A stretch of 64,000 bases of DNA from Sorex araneus (GCF_027595985.1 NC_073304.1:214798500-214862499), one strand, 5' to 3'; counted from the first letter of the stretch, positions 21,901 through 29,023 are shown. The notes: generated by a model from the letters alone, not told the origin. Numbers and translations are program-made.

Positions 21901-23563
21901 CACACTGCTGACCCAGGTTTGGTTCCCAGCATCCCATATGGTCCCTCAAGTATCGTTAGGAGTGATTCCTGAGCGTAGAGCCAGGAATAACCCCAGAGCA
22001 TCACTGGGTGTGACCCTCCTCCCCCCAAAAAAAGAAAAAAGAATGGCATGGGAGATGGGGGCATGCAGAGAGATGGTATAGTGGGTAGGGCACTTGCCTT
22101 GCATGTGGTCAACGTGGATTTGATCCCCAACACCCCTTCCAGTCTCCTGAGCCCCACCAGGAAGGATGCCTAGTGCAGAGCCAAGAGTAAGCCCTGAGCA
22201 CAGAGCCAGGCGTGGCCCTATTTTTTTTTAATGGTACAGGAAGCAGAGCTTCGTTTTCCACACTCATTTGGACTGTTTTCTCTTCCAGTCCTTAACTTCA
22301 GTAGAAGCTTTCCCAGAACTTACCAGGCAGGGCTCAGGCTCCTCTGAGTCTCTGAGGAGTCTGAACATCACCAGCAGCTCTGAATGCAGCAGCCCGGAGA
22401 CATGCAGATCGGCCTCCTTCAAATGCAAGGGGCAGTACCTCAGCCAGCCAAAAATACTTCCTGTCGCTCCGCCTTTCCAGCCCCGGAGAGATTTGGGTTG
22501 TTGGAAGCAGGGCTGGCTCTCTCTGCCGAAGGACAAGCAGCCGCAATGTCTGGCATCCAGTCTGTCCCCCAAGATTCCAGTGAGGGAGAACTGGTTCTCT
22601 GGGATCCCAGCTCACAACCCAAACCCAGTGCTGGGCAGCCAGTCACGTGAGTGCCAGTGTGGGAGGGGATGACTGCCCAGGACTTCAGGGATGGAGGGAC
22701 TGGCCAGACCCGTCCCAACCAGAGGGGAGAGGGAATGAAGCTTCTGCCCTCCAGGGACCCCTGACTGATGGTGGAGACATAGTCCATCTCCTTAGCAAAT
22801 CTCTGGTCTCCCTAGGAAGACAAGAAAGAGAAAAATAGGTTGTTGAGGCCTTCTCAAAGCCCCACCGACACCACAGCCCCCACCCCTCAGTTAGGTGTTG
22901 CCAGGGAGAGGCCCAAGAATTGACAGGTTGGCTCAGACCCTGGTGGTCCCTGGCACCCGGGGGCCTGAGCAGCTCTACAGAACTGTCCCGAACATTGAAC
23001 TGCCTGGCCCAGCTGGCCAAGTATTACTGGGAGTGACCCCAAGGCTCACGTGGAAGCCATCCCAACCCCCCAAGAAACAGAAACCTGGCCTAAGTACTGT
23101 CATCCCCACTTCCCCAGCTCTCCTTCAGGTGAACCCCACCTACCCATCTGTCCGAACTGGGTGGGAAAGCAGGGCAGGGAAATGGAGGGGCACGAGAGCA
23201 GATACTGATTTGCAGCCTCCGCTGCTTGGATGGGAGGTGGCCTTTCCCAGGGATTTGTGCTCAGGGCAACCGCATGCTCACACTGCCCCTTCCGCCTTTC
23301 CAGAAATGCGCCTCGTGCCCCACGAGCACCACCCCTGCAGCAGAAGTTCTGGCGAGAAGAGTCAGGGGCTCACATACTCCTGGCAGGACTCTCCCAGCCC
23401 CGAGGTATCCATGAAGGAACTGCTGGTGGTGGCCAGGCAGGCCCGCCTGGCCCCGAGGCCAAGCAAGAACCCCGTGGGCACCCTGAGGACCCTGTACCTG
23501 GATGGCCAGAAGACGTGCGGCCACTGCCTGGTCTCCAGCCAGAAGGGACACGAGAGGAACTAG
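4026..23563 (+). CDS. TTLL6: TTLL6, tubulin polyglutamylase, 3' seven coding exons (5' end outside window)
   Basis: TTLL6 is a tubulin tyrosine ligase-like enzyme that adds glutamates to growing side chains on tubulin tails, mainly in cilia and axonemes; it has also been reported to glutamylate cGAS. Seven exons splice with GT-AG ends and consistent phases: 4026-4251, 5807-5982, 8127-8315, 9309-9483, 10309-10542, 22289-22646 and 23304-23563. Together they encode 538 residues plus a stop. The first exons carry the end of the ATP-grasp-like TTL domain (ending LLEVNHSPSFSTDS, where E and N are expected metal ligands) and then the basic segment expected to bind microtubules. The protein matches remembered human TTLL6 through ELYARQLIQEL. 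The tail is much more diverged but keeps landmarks such as PLTL, LTSVE, SFKCK, SRSSGEK and the final HCLVSSQKGHERN. No frameshift or premature stop is seen. Exons for the N-terminus and most of the catalytic core are not in 1-4025 and must lie upstream. Confidence 0.95.
4393..4412 (+). promoter_or_regulatory. Candidate CTCF site
   Basis: TGGCCACCAGAGGGGGATAG fits most of the CTCF consensus (CCACCAGRGGGCGC), missing at the C after the G run. A motif match alone is weak evidence of binding. Confidence 0.35.
4998..5179 (+). repeat. SOR-type SINE, full length
   Basis: The element runs from GGGGCTGGAGCAATAGCACA to an A-rich tail. Its flanks GTGGACGAAGCCTT and GTGGGCGAAGCCTT form a 14-bp target duplication with one change. 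Confidence 0.92.
5207..5385 (+). repeat. SOR-type SINE, diverged, head altered
   Basis: The body and tail match the family, but the first 20 bases are degraded. It sits 28 bp after the previous copy. Confidence 0.75.
5807..5982 (+). CDS. TTLL6: TTLL6 exon B
   Basis: The acceptor is CCCTCTCAG and the donor GTACAT at 5983. The exon encodes VNHSPSFSTDSWLDKEV to CRSRET plus two bases of the next codon. VNHSPSF completes the TTL active-site motif. The following DKKKVLEVERQRGRYLQQ is a charged helical stretch in the position of the microtubule-binding extension known in related TTLLs. Confidence 0.94.
6285..6460 (-). repeat. Old SINE relic
   Basis: Fragments resembling the antisense SINE body (CTTGGGGCACCATAT and others) remain in order, with heavy divergence. 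Confidence 0.5.
6526..6704 (+). repeat. SOR-type SINE
   Basis: It runs from GGGAGCCAGAGCGATAG to a poly-A tail. The flanking direct repeat AAAAGTACAAC is visible on both sides. Confidence 0.88.
6720..6863 (-). repeat. Old SINE relic
   Basis: Starts with a TTTTG run and keeps a degraded CTCGGGGACCATGAAGTG body and a final TCTCGGGCC. Confidence 0.55.
7823..7997. mobile_element. hAT-Charlie (MER5-like) non-autonomous DNA transposon
   Basis: The ends CAGTATTACTCAACTGG and GGTTGAGAAACACTG are inverted repeats close to the CAGTGGTTCTCAACC terminus of hAT-Charlie elements. The flanks GTTTAGCC (7815-7822) and GCTTAGCC (7998-8005) form the 8-bp duplication expected of hAT transposition. At 175 bp it fits the MER5A/B size range and has no coding capacity. 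Confidence 0.82.
8127..8315 (+). CDS. TTLL6: TTLL6 exon C
   Basis: The acceptor CCCGGCAG precedes 8127 and the donor GTAGGA begins at 8316. The first base completes an Arg codon, and the reading continues MEEVKSFQAVQLEKTEKYE, then CGGFRLIYPGQNSDNYKNFF and FQNTIASRARELYA. This aligns without gaps to remembered human TTLL6, with mostly conservative changes. Confidence 0.94.
8881..9060 (-). repeat. SOR-type SINE, full length
   Basis: The head is intact (TGTGCTATCACTCCAGCCCC at the right end). Flanks TTTGTAGAGTC and TTTGTAGGGTC form the target duplication. Confidence 0.93.
9075..9212 (-). repeat. Old SINE relic
   Basis: CAGCAGTGTTCAGGG and GGGATTGAACCCGGGTC survive in a degraded antisense copy. 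Confidence 0.6.
9309..9483 (+). CDS. TTLL6: TTLL6 exon D
   Basis: The acceptor is CCCATCAG and the donor GTAAAC at 9484. The exon encodes R then QLIQELKLKQQKQSFRRKEK to ISGASKQ, a very basic Lys/Arg/Gln-rich stretch that is probably helical. It corresponds to the QLIQELRLKREK region of human TTLL6 and ends on a codon boundary. Confidence 0.92.
9484..10308 (+). other. TTLL6: TTLL6 intron
   Basis: This 825-bp intron is repeat-poor and GC-rich. It contains a 25-bp unit repeated in tandem at about 9999-10042 (TCACATGGTTAGACCACA plus a spacer). Confidence 0.8.
10309..10542 (+). CDS. TTLL6: TTLL6 exon E (low-complexity tail; 5' border uncertain)
   Basis: The donor GTAAGT at 10543 is ideal. The acceptor is either CCCTCCAG ending at 10308 or, in the same frame and seven codons earlier, CCCACAG ending at 10287. 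The human protein has YIQPLTL here and the shrew frame reads SLQPLTL, so the earlier site cannot be excluded. The encoded tail is rich in Ser, Thr and Pro and is shorter than in human, suggesting a disordered region under weak constraint. Confidence 0.82.
10737..10910 (-). repeat. SOR-type SINE
   Basis: The body is moderately diverged; the right end is TCTATCTCCCCAGCCCC. Confidence 0.82.
11150..11327 (-). repeat. SOR-type SINE
   Basis: First of three consecutive antisense copies. Right border CTACTACTCCAACCTG, with GAGTTT repeated at both flanks. Confidence 0.8.
11372..11530 (-). repeat. SOR-type SINE with internal deletion
   Basis: The middle GGGATTACTCCTGG part is shortened. The right flank GAGTTTGTAG recurs beside the preceding copy, suggesting insertion next to it. 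Confidence 0.78.
11597..11756 (-). repeat. SOR-type SINE, diverged
   Basis: Third tandemly placed antisense copy; ends CTATCTCTCCAGCACC. Confidence 0.72.
12495..13040 (+). mobile_element. Degraded LINE-1, end of ORF2 and 3'UTR
   Basis: GACCTTGGATTTGGCAGAGA, CACCAAAAGCAAATGCAA, GAGGATTTGAATACATATTT and ACTGCATGACTCCATTTATA match conserved L1 ORF2 and 3'UTR strings in the right order. A GT microsatellite interrupts it at 12847-12917. The frame is broken, so no protein is made. Confidence 0.75.
12847..12917. repeat. (GT)n microsatellite
   Basis: An interrupted GT array of about 70 bp inside the L1 3'UTR relic. Confidence 0.95.
13032..13227 (+). repeat. Diverged SINE
   Basis: GGGGCCAGCGTTAGTACCAG to a CCTCCAAAAAAAA tail, with small insertions. 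Confidence 0.65.
13279..13411 (-). repeat. Diverged SINE, shortened
   Basis: T-rich start, CTGGCTCTGCACTCA body, ending TGTACTCTGGCTCC. Confidence 0.7.
13443..13615 (+). repeat. SOR-type SINE, full length
   Basis: GGGGCTGGAGCGATAGCACA head, small deletion after the A box, AAAAAGCAAAAA tail. Confidence 0.92.
14149..14521 (+). repeat. Two diverged SINEs in direct order
   Basis: Copies at 14149-14318 and 14350-14521. Both keep TTGCCTTGCATG or a close variant and the AGCCAGGAGTAA region. Confidence 0.7.
14817..14940 (-). repeat. Old SINE relic
   Basis: GTCACACCTGGTGGTGCTCA followed by a degraded body and truncated head. Confidence 0.6.
15108..15271 (+). repeat. Diverged SINE
   Basis: GGGCCGGAGAGATTATACAG to GGTGTGGCCCAATAATACAC. 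Confidence 0.68.
15345..15690 (+). repeat. Old SINE interrupted by a younger SINE
   Basis: The outer copy is present as 15345-15417 and 15598-15690. CATGGCAC is duplicated at 15410-15417 and 15598-15605, showing the younger element's insertion point. Confidence 0.78.
15420..15596 (+). repeat. SOR-type SINE, near-consensus, nested
   Basis: Intact A-box (TAGCACAGCAGG) and B-box (GGTTCAAATCC) and AAAAAGC tail, inserted in an older copy with an 8-bp duplication. Confidence 0.93.
15738..15915 (-). repeat. SOR-type SINE, full length
   Basis: Flanked by the 16-bp direct repeat CCATGGTTTATTTTCT (15722-15737 and 15916-15931), inserted into the L1 relic. Confidence 0.95.
15995..16170 (-). repeat. SOR-type SINE, moderately diverged
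   Basis: Poly-T start, CAGAGATGTTTCAGGGATTA body, ends CTATCATTCCAGCCCC. Confidence 0.85.
16250..16370 (-). repeat. SINE with internal deletion
   Basis: The central 50 bases are missing; the right end is GATCACTCCAGCC. Confidence 0.75.
16513..16682 (-). repeat. SOR-type SINE, full length
   Basis: Flanked by the 16-bp repeat TTTCCTTGTGATTTTT at 16496-16511 and 16683-16698. Confidence 0.94.
16739..16792 (-). repeat. SINE tail fragment
   Basis: Only the TTTTTGGGCCACACCTGGTG end remains. Confidence 0.65.
16875..17021 (+). mobile_element. Short retroposed transcript of unknown origin
   Basis: The unit ends in AATAAA (17010-17015) plus an A-rich tail. It is bounded by the 12-bp repeat AAAAGAAACTTA at 16863-16874 and 17022-17033. 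It contains two imperfect copies of GCCCATGTTCTCCCTTGAAC. These are marks of L1-type retroposition of a polyadenylated RNA, possibly from an LTR; the source is not recognised. Confidence 0.6.
17068..17430 (-). repeat. Two diverged SINEs
   Basis: A truncated copy at 17068-17190 and a longer one at 17239-17430, the latter with a GT-rich tail. Confidence 0.68.
17505..17625 (-). repeat. Old SINE relic
   Basis: GGGATCGAACTTGAGATCTC and a final CTCCCAGCCCC are recognisable. Confidence 0.55.
17714..17887 (-). repeat. SOR-type SINE, full length
   Basis: Flanked by TGTTGTTTTCAT at 17702-17713 and 17888-17899. Confidence 0.94.
18452..18535 (-). repeat. Fragment of second SINE family (body only)
   Basis: TATCACTGTCATCCTGTTCA and GCGGGCGCCAGGAACGTCTC match the body of the 20444-20878 element. 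Confidence 0.7.
18772..18895 (+). repeat. Diverged SINE
   Basis: GGCTGGAGAGATAGAATAGA head with a shortened body. Confidence 0.68.
18956..19126 (-). repeat. SOR-type SINE, full length
   Basis: Flanks CCCATTAGAT at 18946-18955 and 19127-19136 form the target duplication. Confidence 0.94.
19443..19620 (+). repeat. SOR-type SINE inside L1
   Basis: GGTCTGGAGAGATAGTACAG to an ACCAAAAAGCAAACC tail, interrupting the L1 ORF2-end relic. Confidence 0.82.
19832..20202. repeat. Two diverged SINEs in opposite orientation
   Basis: A plus copy at 19832-20012 and a minus copy at 20031-20202 face each other tail to tail. Confidence 0.7.
20444..20878 (-). repeat. Composite SINE sharing the SOR head, different body
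   Basis: The right end (TGCTATAGCTCCAGCCC) is the SOR tRNA-like head read backwards. The body is different: TAGCTTGCCGGGCTCTCCGA to ATGACAGTGACAG in antisense. Flanks TGTGATTTAAGG (20432-20443) and TGTAATTTAAGG (20879-20890) mark its insertion into the host retroposon. Confidence 0.82.
20532..20707 (-). repeat. SOR-type SINE nested in the composite SINE
   Basis: Near-consensus copy flanked by the 16-bp repeat ATTGTTACTGTTTTTG (20516-20531 and 20708-20723). Confidence 0.96.
21025..21199 (-). repeat. SOR-type SINE, full length
   Basis: Flanked by TTGAATCAGTTTTTT on both sides (21009 and 21200). Confidence 0.95.
21592..21782 (+). repeat. Diverged SINE
   Basis: CTTGGGGCCAAGGAGATAGT head, degraded B box, A-rich tail. 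Confidence 0.68.
21861..22039 (+). repeat. SOR-type SINE, full length
   Basis: Flanked by the 15-bp repeat AGAATGGCATGGGAG at 21846-21860 and 22040-22054. Confidence 0.94.
22061..22218 (+). repeat. Diverged SINE
   Basis: Immediately upstream of TTLL6 exon F; ends in GGCGTGGCCC just before a T run. Confidence 0.7.
22289..22646 (+). CDS. TTLL6: TTLL6 exon F
   Basis: The exon follows an 11.7 kb intron with acceptor TTCTCTTCCAG and ends at donor GTGAGT (22647). It encodes SLTSVEAFPEL, SECSSPETCRSASFKCK and a divergent 60-residue stretch ending in PAHNPNPVLGSQS. The anchors LTSVE, SFKCK and PAH-NP-LG match human TTLL6. The intervening residues are much changed but the frame is open. Confidence 0.88.
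22647..23303 (+). other. TTLL6: TTLL6 last intron
   Basis: 657 bp. From 22895 it stays open in the frame of the terminal exon, but reading in from exon F meets a stop after nine codons, so retention would truncate the protein. Confidence 0.8.
23304..23563 (+). CDS. TTLL6: TTLL6 terminal coding exon G with stop
   Basis: The acceptor GCCTTTCCAG precedes 23304. Two bases complete a Gln codon, then MRLVPHEHHPCSRSSGEK, then SMKELLVVARQARLAPRP, then LYLDGQKTCGHCLVSSQKGHERN and TAG at 23561-23563. The human counterpart ends HCLISGQKGCERS, so the C-terminus is well conserved after a divergent tail. This fixes the 3' end of the coding region. Confidence 0.92.
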
Positions 23564-24216
23564 GTAGGCACGGTGACCCCCTGTTCCCCAGATGTGCTCA
23601 GCATGGAGGCAGTCTCCGGTTTCACACATGCAGCATGACACATGCATGTGTCCAGGTCAGTGGCATCCGGGGTTGGGAAGTGGGTGGAGGAATCGACATG
23701 GGCACACAGGTAAGTAAACAAGAAAAAGAACCTCGGAGCTCAGTGTAGCCTCCTTCCGTTTCCGTTTCTGCTCTGATGCCCATCCTGGCTGTTTGTTGGC
23801 CTGGACCACCACTGAATGTCAGACTGGAGACACTCAGAAATGCCCGTCCTAGAGGTGGGAGCAGTGCACAATGTGGGGCAAACAGGCTCACTTTTCAGCT
23901 GTGCTGGCCTGGCTAAGTCCTGGTTACTTGCTGCCCGAGCAGTGCAGAGAGGGAGTGGATTGGGGGGGACAGAGTGGTGGGATCTGGGGCCAAGTGGAAG
24001 CAAAGACCACTGAGTGGCTTTGATCCACTGCGTGGAATGCACAGGTCAAGGCTAGAAGCCACAATGCTTGTGAAGGAGTGTGGGTGGAACCCCCCCAACA
24101 CCCCAGACCCCATCCGCACACACACACCACGATGCCTTGGGGTCACAGAGGGGTGTGGTTACCTGAATTCCTTTGGAAGAAAGTTCATCCATTCCATCTC
24201 ATTTCATTCCACTCTT

Positions 24217-24452
24217 TATTTTGGTTTTGAGTCCACACCTTACAGTGCTTAGGGCTTATTCCCGACTCTGTGCTCAGGGCTTCCTATCTCCCTGGCCCAC
24301 CCAACACTAGAATTTTAAGTAAACATATGGCTACTTATTTATTGCTATTTATGTTCATATTCTTTAAACGGGGGAAGGAGCCAGAGCAATAGTACAGCAG
24401 GCGGGGCACTTGCCTTACAGATGGAATACCTGGATTCAATGCCCAGCACCTG
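24217..24452. repeat. Two SINE fragments
   Basis: A minus-strand tail piece at 24217-24297 and a plus-strand head at 24376-24452 that stops after the B box. Confidence 0.65.
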
Positions 24453-24594
24453 TATAAGAAATAATGAAAGAAGGAAGGAGCAGAAGTTTGAGTCATACAC
24501 TAGTGGGTGACTTTCTTACTGAGTGTGCTAATAACACCTTCACATGCCAAGTTTCCATCCCACAGCTCACAGACTCCCCATCTTGATGCTGGAG

Positions 24595-24735
24595 GTTGGC
24601 AAGATAGACATTCTTCTTTATCCCCACTCTGCAAATGAGAATCAAGGTCTGGGGACATTCAATGGCTCGTCTAACCTCAAACAAGTGATGGACCTGGGGA
24701 CAAATAGGCTGTGTTTCTCCCTTTAACCAAGGTTG
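24595..24735 (+). repeat. MIR relic
   Basis: TTTATCCCCACTCTGCAAAT, GAGAATCAAGGTCTGGGGAC and CCCTTTAACC are ordered like the MIR core and 3' part. Confidence 0.65.
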
Positions 24736-25050
24736 AGAGAGGATAAGTCTTGTCCAAGAGCGGAGAGTGAGGGCCTCGAAGCATGTGCCCCCTACTACAT
24801 TTCATCTCTGAGCCTATAGCTCATACAGCACCCAGAGCATTTGCTCAGGCTGCCAATGAGGCAGGAAGTTGCACTGTGGCATCATCAAGTTTCTGATGAC
24901 TGTGGATGTTAGTGACCTGAGCACCTCCTGACCTCTAGGTAGTGGTGATGAGTTAATGGTAGTGAAGGGTTCATTGACTTAACTGTCCTAGAGGCCACTT
25001 CAGAGGAAAAGTCTAAGGAAAAAGTCTCTGTCTCTTTTGTTTTTCCAGAA

Positions 25051-25602
25051 TCAGACTGGATTGCTGCCGATCCTTTCCTTTCCATCCCATATTCCTAGGA
25101 AATGATTGTCTCTTCCTGCAGTGTCTACAGTATTCATGGAATCAACGGAATATTTTATCTTCTCATCTAGACTGGTCTTATAACTACCTCCCATTTGCAC
25201 CACTGAGGCCAACAGTCCTGCCTTTTGTGCCCTCCCTGTTAGCATCAGCGCTATAGGACCAAAGCTGCTGGGAGATATTAGTGCTGCCCTGCCCTGGGAC
25301 ATACCCAGCTGTCCCACCAGTGGCATTTCTCTGGGTCTCTCATGTGGCACCACCATCCCCACAGGTAAGCAACATGAGGGGCAGAATGTTTCTGAGATGG
25401 ACTCACCATGTCCAGGATTGCAAGGCCTTCCATCCACCAACAGTCCTGTGTCAATGGGTCCAATGGCAAAGATAAAAGAGTGAAGGGCTCTGAGCCTGAG
25501 CAAGAAAATCAGGGCACCTGACCCCTCACAGGTCAAGACCAGACTTCTTCCCATCCCAGCCACCTCGGTGCCCAAACAATTTCCAGCTACCTCCCTTACC
25601 AT
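25051..25602 (-). CDS. Uncharacterised antisense ORF, 183 codons, doubtful
   Basis: Open from ATG at 25600-25602 to a stop at 25051, outside all recognised repeats. The predicted protein starts MVREVAGNCLGTEVAGMGRS and has a hydrophobic stretch ALIFLLRLRALHSFIFAIGP. I recognise no domain, homologue, promoter or polyadenylation signal. It may be chance, part of the TTLL6 3'UTR read backwards, or an unrecognised ancient insertion. Confidence 0.15.
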   Translation of the reverse strand: MVREVAGNCLGTEVAGMGRSLVLTCEGSGALIFLLRLRALHSFIFAIGPIDTGLLVDGRPCNPGHGESISETFCPSCCLPVGMVVPHERPREMPLVGQLGMSQGRAALISPSSFGPIALMLTGRAQKAGLLASVVQMGGSYKTSLDEKIKYSVDSMNTVDTAGRDNHFLGIWDGKERIGSNPV

Positions 25603-25740
25603 CCTAACTCTGTCTTGCCGGTGAAGTCAGAGATGAGGTAAGAATACCCAGCTGGCAGGGTATTCTTCAATCAACCCCAAGAAATAATACACCTTACCTT
25701 CAAATGTACACAAATAAGTATGAAATAAATTGCCATGTTC

Positions 25741-26180
25741 AAAGCTGATGAGTCAGATCCCATGTGAGAATGATAGTGGGGAAATGGGAGCAAATACTCT
25801 TCCTGAAAAGAGCCCAGCAAAAGTCCCAATAGCCTTTGAAAAAAAATTTTTTTTCACGAATTGTACTCTATAGTAAACTCTGTCCTCCTCGATGTTAGTC
25901 TGTGGCCAAAGGTAGCCCTGGCACAGTCTCAGGCCTGGCTAGACTTTAGGCTACCATCTCACTTGGTCTGCCAGTTCATTTCCTCCAGGACAAGTGCCGA
26001 GATTTCTTCCCTTGCTCATCCCTCATAACAGCCCTGGGGTGAATTTTGGGGACAGAGGATGGTACTGGGAGGAGGGTGGGGCCTGAAGACAAGCAAGCAA
26101 TCTGCTTCACAAAGTTGACTCAGCTTTGCCACATGGCGTCCCCAATGGGATGGATTTCTGGCCTCAAAGGTGTGTGTGGG
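25741..26180. other. Unique sequence, nothing recognised
   Basis: No ORF, repeat or motif I can support in this 440-bp interval. Confidence 0.6.
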
Positions 26181-26363
26181 GGGGCTGGAGTGATAGCACA
26201 GCGGGTAGGGCGTTTGCCTTGCACGCGGCCGACCCTGGTTTGATTCCCAGCATCCCATATGGTCCCCTGAGCACTGCCAGGGGTAATTCCTGAGTGCAGA
26301 GCCAGGAGTAACCCCTGTGCATCGATGGGTGTGACCCAAAAAGCAAAAAAAAAAAAAAAAAAA
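26181..26363 (+). repeat. SOR-type SINE, near consensus
   Basis: Intact TAGCACAGCGGG A-box and an unbroken A19 tail suggest a young insertion. Confidence 0.95.
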
Positions 26364-26879
26364 GGGATTCCAGGATATGTGAAAGCTCAAATAGCCCTCA
26401 GGCAAGACTTTCATTTGCTAAGCTATCCAGTAGAAGAGTTAGATTCAAGCCATTTGCACCCCGCTGTGAATCATACATACATACCTCCTTCAGGCCTGGT
26501 TTTCAAGGTCTGATAATCTGATATAGGGCTTTTAAAATTTATGTGTTTATCTTTTACAAGTAAGGCAAGAATTACCTGGATGGCAGAAGGAGTCTCTATT
26601 ACCACAGTCCAGAGTAGTAAATGATTAAGCATCACCTCAACCTTCCCTCCCCCTCCCCCCAGCCCTTTCTAGATGCCATCCAGAAGGCTCAAGATTGGGG
26701 CTGGGGATGGAGCCCAATGATCCCGCTTAGGCTTTGATGCCCAAGGCCCTGCATCTGCTCTGATGCCCAGTCCTCCTCTCCAACAGCCCAAATATTGACT
26801 TAAAGTTGACCCAGGTCAAGGTAAATTTTCCCATTATGTTTCACGTGCTTGGCGCAATACACGATGGGACTCTTGGGGC

Positions 26880-27215
26880 AGGAGGGAGAGAATGAGAGTA
26901 GACAGAGCAAGCACTTGAGTTGCCTGCAGCCAATCCTGTTTCTTTTTTCTTTTCTTTTTTAGGTCACACCTGGAGATGCACAGGGGTCACTCCTGCCTCA
27001 TGCGCTCAGGAATTACCCCTGGCGGTGCTCAGGGGACCCTATGGGATGTTGGGAATCGAACCCGGGTAGGCCGCGTGCAAGGCAAATACCCTACCCGCTG
27101 TGCTATCGCTCCAGCCCCACCAATCCTGTTTCAATCCCCAGCACAGCACAGGCTCCTCAGAGGCCTGCCGGGACTGATCCTTGAACATGACTGGGGTAGA
27201 GTGCAGTACAACCAA
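26880..27215 (+). repeat. Old SINE interrupted by a younger antisense SINE
   Basis: The outer copy reads GAGAGAATGAGAGTAGACAG, then resumes after the insertion at TCAATCCCCAGCACAG to GGTAGAGTGCAGTACAACC. Confidence 0.7.
26943..27118 (-). repeat. SOR-type SINE, nested
   Basis: Flanked by the 13-bp repeat CCAATCCTGTTTC at 26930-26942 and 27120-27132. Confidence 0.94.
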
Positions 27216-27350
27216 AAAATATAAATAACAAATAAAAACAAAGGGAAAACTGTACAACGTATAAACTGAAATGGGCCTCCTGTAAGCCTATATTTTTCCC
27301 CTTTTTCTCCTTCGTCACCAGCTCCCAGCCAGTCAAGATTCCTGAGCTGA

Positions 27351-27523
27351 GGGGCTGGAGCAATAGCACAGCGGGTAGGGTGTTTGCCTTTCACGTGACC
27401 GACCCGGGTTTGATTCCCAGCATCCCATATGGTCCCCTGAGCACAGCCAGGGGTAATTCCTGAGTGCAGAGTCAGGAATAACCCCTGTGCATCGCCAGGT
27501 ATGACCCAAAAAGGAAAAAAAAA
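27351..27523 (+). repeat. SOR-type SINE, full length
   Basis: Flanks AGATTCCTGAGCTGA (27336) and AGATTTCTGAGCTGA (27524) form a 15-bp duplication with one change. Confidence 0.94.
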
Positions 27524-27538
27524 AGATTTCTGAGCTGA

Positions 27539-28089
27539 TAAAAAGAGTGTTTCTTAATAAAGTGAAGCCAGTTATTTGTCTTTCTAAGGGACGATTTTGG
27601 AGCAGTACCTTGAATCCTAGAGATAGTATCCTTTCCATGAGCGTAAAATCTGTCCCACACAGGGCCCCATACTTAGAAGGCCACTGCCCTGAGTTTTAGG
27701 TGCAGTTGTCTGTCTTGAAAACCAAAATCGCTGTGCAACCAAGAGCCCTACATTTTCATTTCACACTGGGCCAGAGACTAGTTCAGGGCTAGCCTGTGAA
27801 AAGGCAGAATAGTGGCTTCCTAGCCTTGCCCCGTTCCTGTTTCTCCCGAAGAAGGCTTGGCGTAAGAGAATGAAAAAGGCTTTTCAGCAGCACTGCCCCC
27901 TTTGCAGTGGGGAGAGAGGGGTCCACAGCTAGCCACCCTAAGGTCAGCGCTCTGGGAGAGGGGTGTCAGTGGATGAGAAGGAAATGCTTTCACATGCAAC
28001 TAGGACAATCAAGTCCGCTTCATGGGAGGAGATGTAAGATAATGTAGCAAACAAAGAAAAATTTGCTGTTTTTTTTTTAAGTGAAAATG
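27539..28089. other. Unique sequence, nothing recognised
   Basis: About 550 bp without a supportable feature. Confidence 0.6.
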
Positions 28090-28630
28090 AGGGGGTGGAG
28101 CAAAAGTACAGTGCGTAGGGTGTTTGCCTTACATGTGGTCAACCTGGGCTCAATATCTGGCATCCTATATGGTCCCCTAAGTACTGCCAGGAATAATTTC
28201 TGAGTTCAGAGCCAGGAGTAACCCTTGAGCACCACTGGGAGTGACCCAAAAGCAAAATAAGAGAAGCAAAAATAAACCTGAAAATAAGGGGCCAGTGCAA
28301 TAGTACAACAGAAAGGACATTTCCTTTGCATACCACCTACCTGGGTTTGATCCAAGGCACTCCATATGGTCCCTGGGCCCTCAAACCTCTAATGAGCCCC
28401 TGATTCCTGAGCACAGAGACAAGAGTAAGAGCTGAGCACTACTGGGTGTGGCCCCAAAACAAAAAGGTAGAAATAAAGTCCGAGAAAATGGACAGATACC
28501 TTGCAATGCAGCCAACCCAGGTTCCATCCCTGGCACTGCCAGGAGTCCCTTGAGTCCTCCAGGAGTGCACCCTGAGCACAGAGTCAGGAATCATCCCAGA
28601 GTACCAGCAGGTGTGACGGCCCTTCTCCCC
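28090..28630 (+). repeat. Three diverged SINEs head-to-tail
   Basis: Copies at 28090-28262, 28289-28467 and 28472-28630, all plus, with increasing divergence. Confidence 0.72.
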
Positions 28631-28850
28631 TCCTCCACCAGAAATAAGTGTGAGATAAGTGTAAAGTTCTGGGGGAAAGAGGAAAAAAAAAGAAAAAAAA
28701 GGAGTAAGACGTACTTCATTAGGGCTGTATCAGAAAGAAAAATTGGGAGAGATTCATACCTAGAGCCCTGTTATTGTCACTATTATTATTTCCTGGGGGT
28801 GGGGGAATCAGCTTGTCCGTCTGGGTACACATCTCTGCTCAATGGCACCT

Positions 28851-29023
28851 TTCTTTTTTCCTTTTTTTGGGTCACACCCAGCAATGCACAGGGGTTACTC
28901 CTGGTTTGGCACTCAGGAATTACTCCTGACAGTGCTTGGGGACCATATGGGATGCTGGGAATTGAACCTGGGTCAACCGCATGCAAGGCAAATGCCCTAC
29001 GTGCTGTGCTATCGCTCCAGCCT
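28851..29023 (-). repeat. SOR-type SINE, full length
   Basis: Flanks TGGCACCTTTCTTTT and TGGCACCATCTTTCT suggest a target duplication. Confidence 0.92.

Larger units (their letters stand above)
10543..22288 (+). other. TTLL6: TTLL6 large intron, repeat-filled
   Basis: The 11.7 kb intron consists mostly of L1 fragments and about 30 SINE copies. Non-repeat stretches, for example 11800-12480 and 13620-14140, are AT-rich and carry no recognisable coding sequence. Confidence 0.85.
23564..25740 (+). other. TTLL6 3'UTR and downstream region
   Basis: The 3'UTR must start at 23564, but its end is not certain. The first AATAAA I find is 25724-25729, over 2 kb downstream. The interval holds SINE pieces (24217-24297 and 24376-24452), a MIR relic and a long antisense ORF (25051-25602). 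Confidence 0.5.

Noticed and set aside
22895..23303. Upstream open extension of the TTLL6 terminal exon frame
   Set aside because: A good acceptor at 23303 and alignment to human support splicing. The extension resembles nothing in TTLL6.
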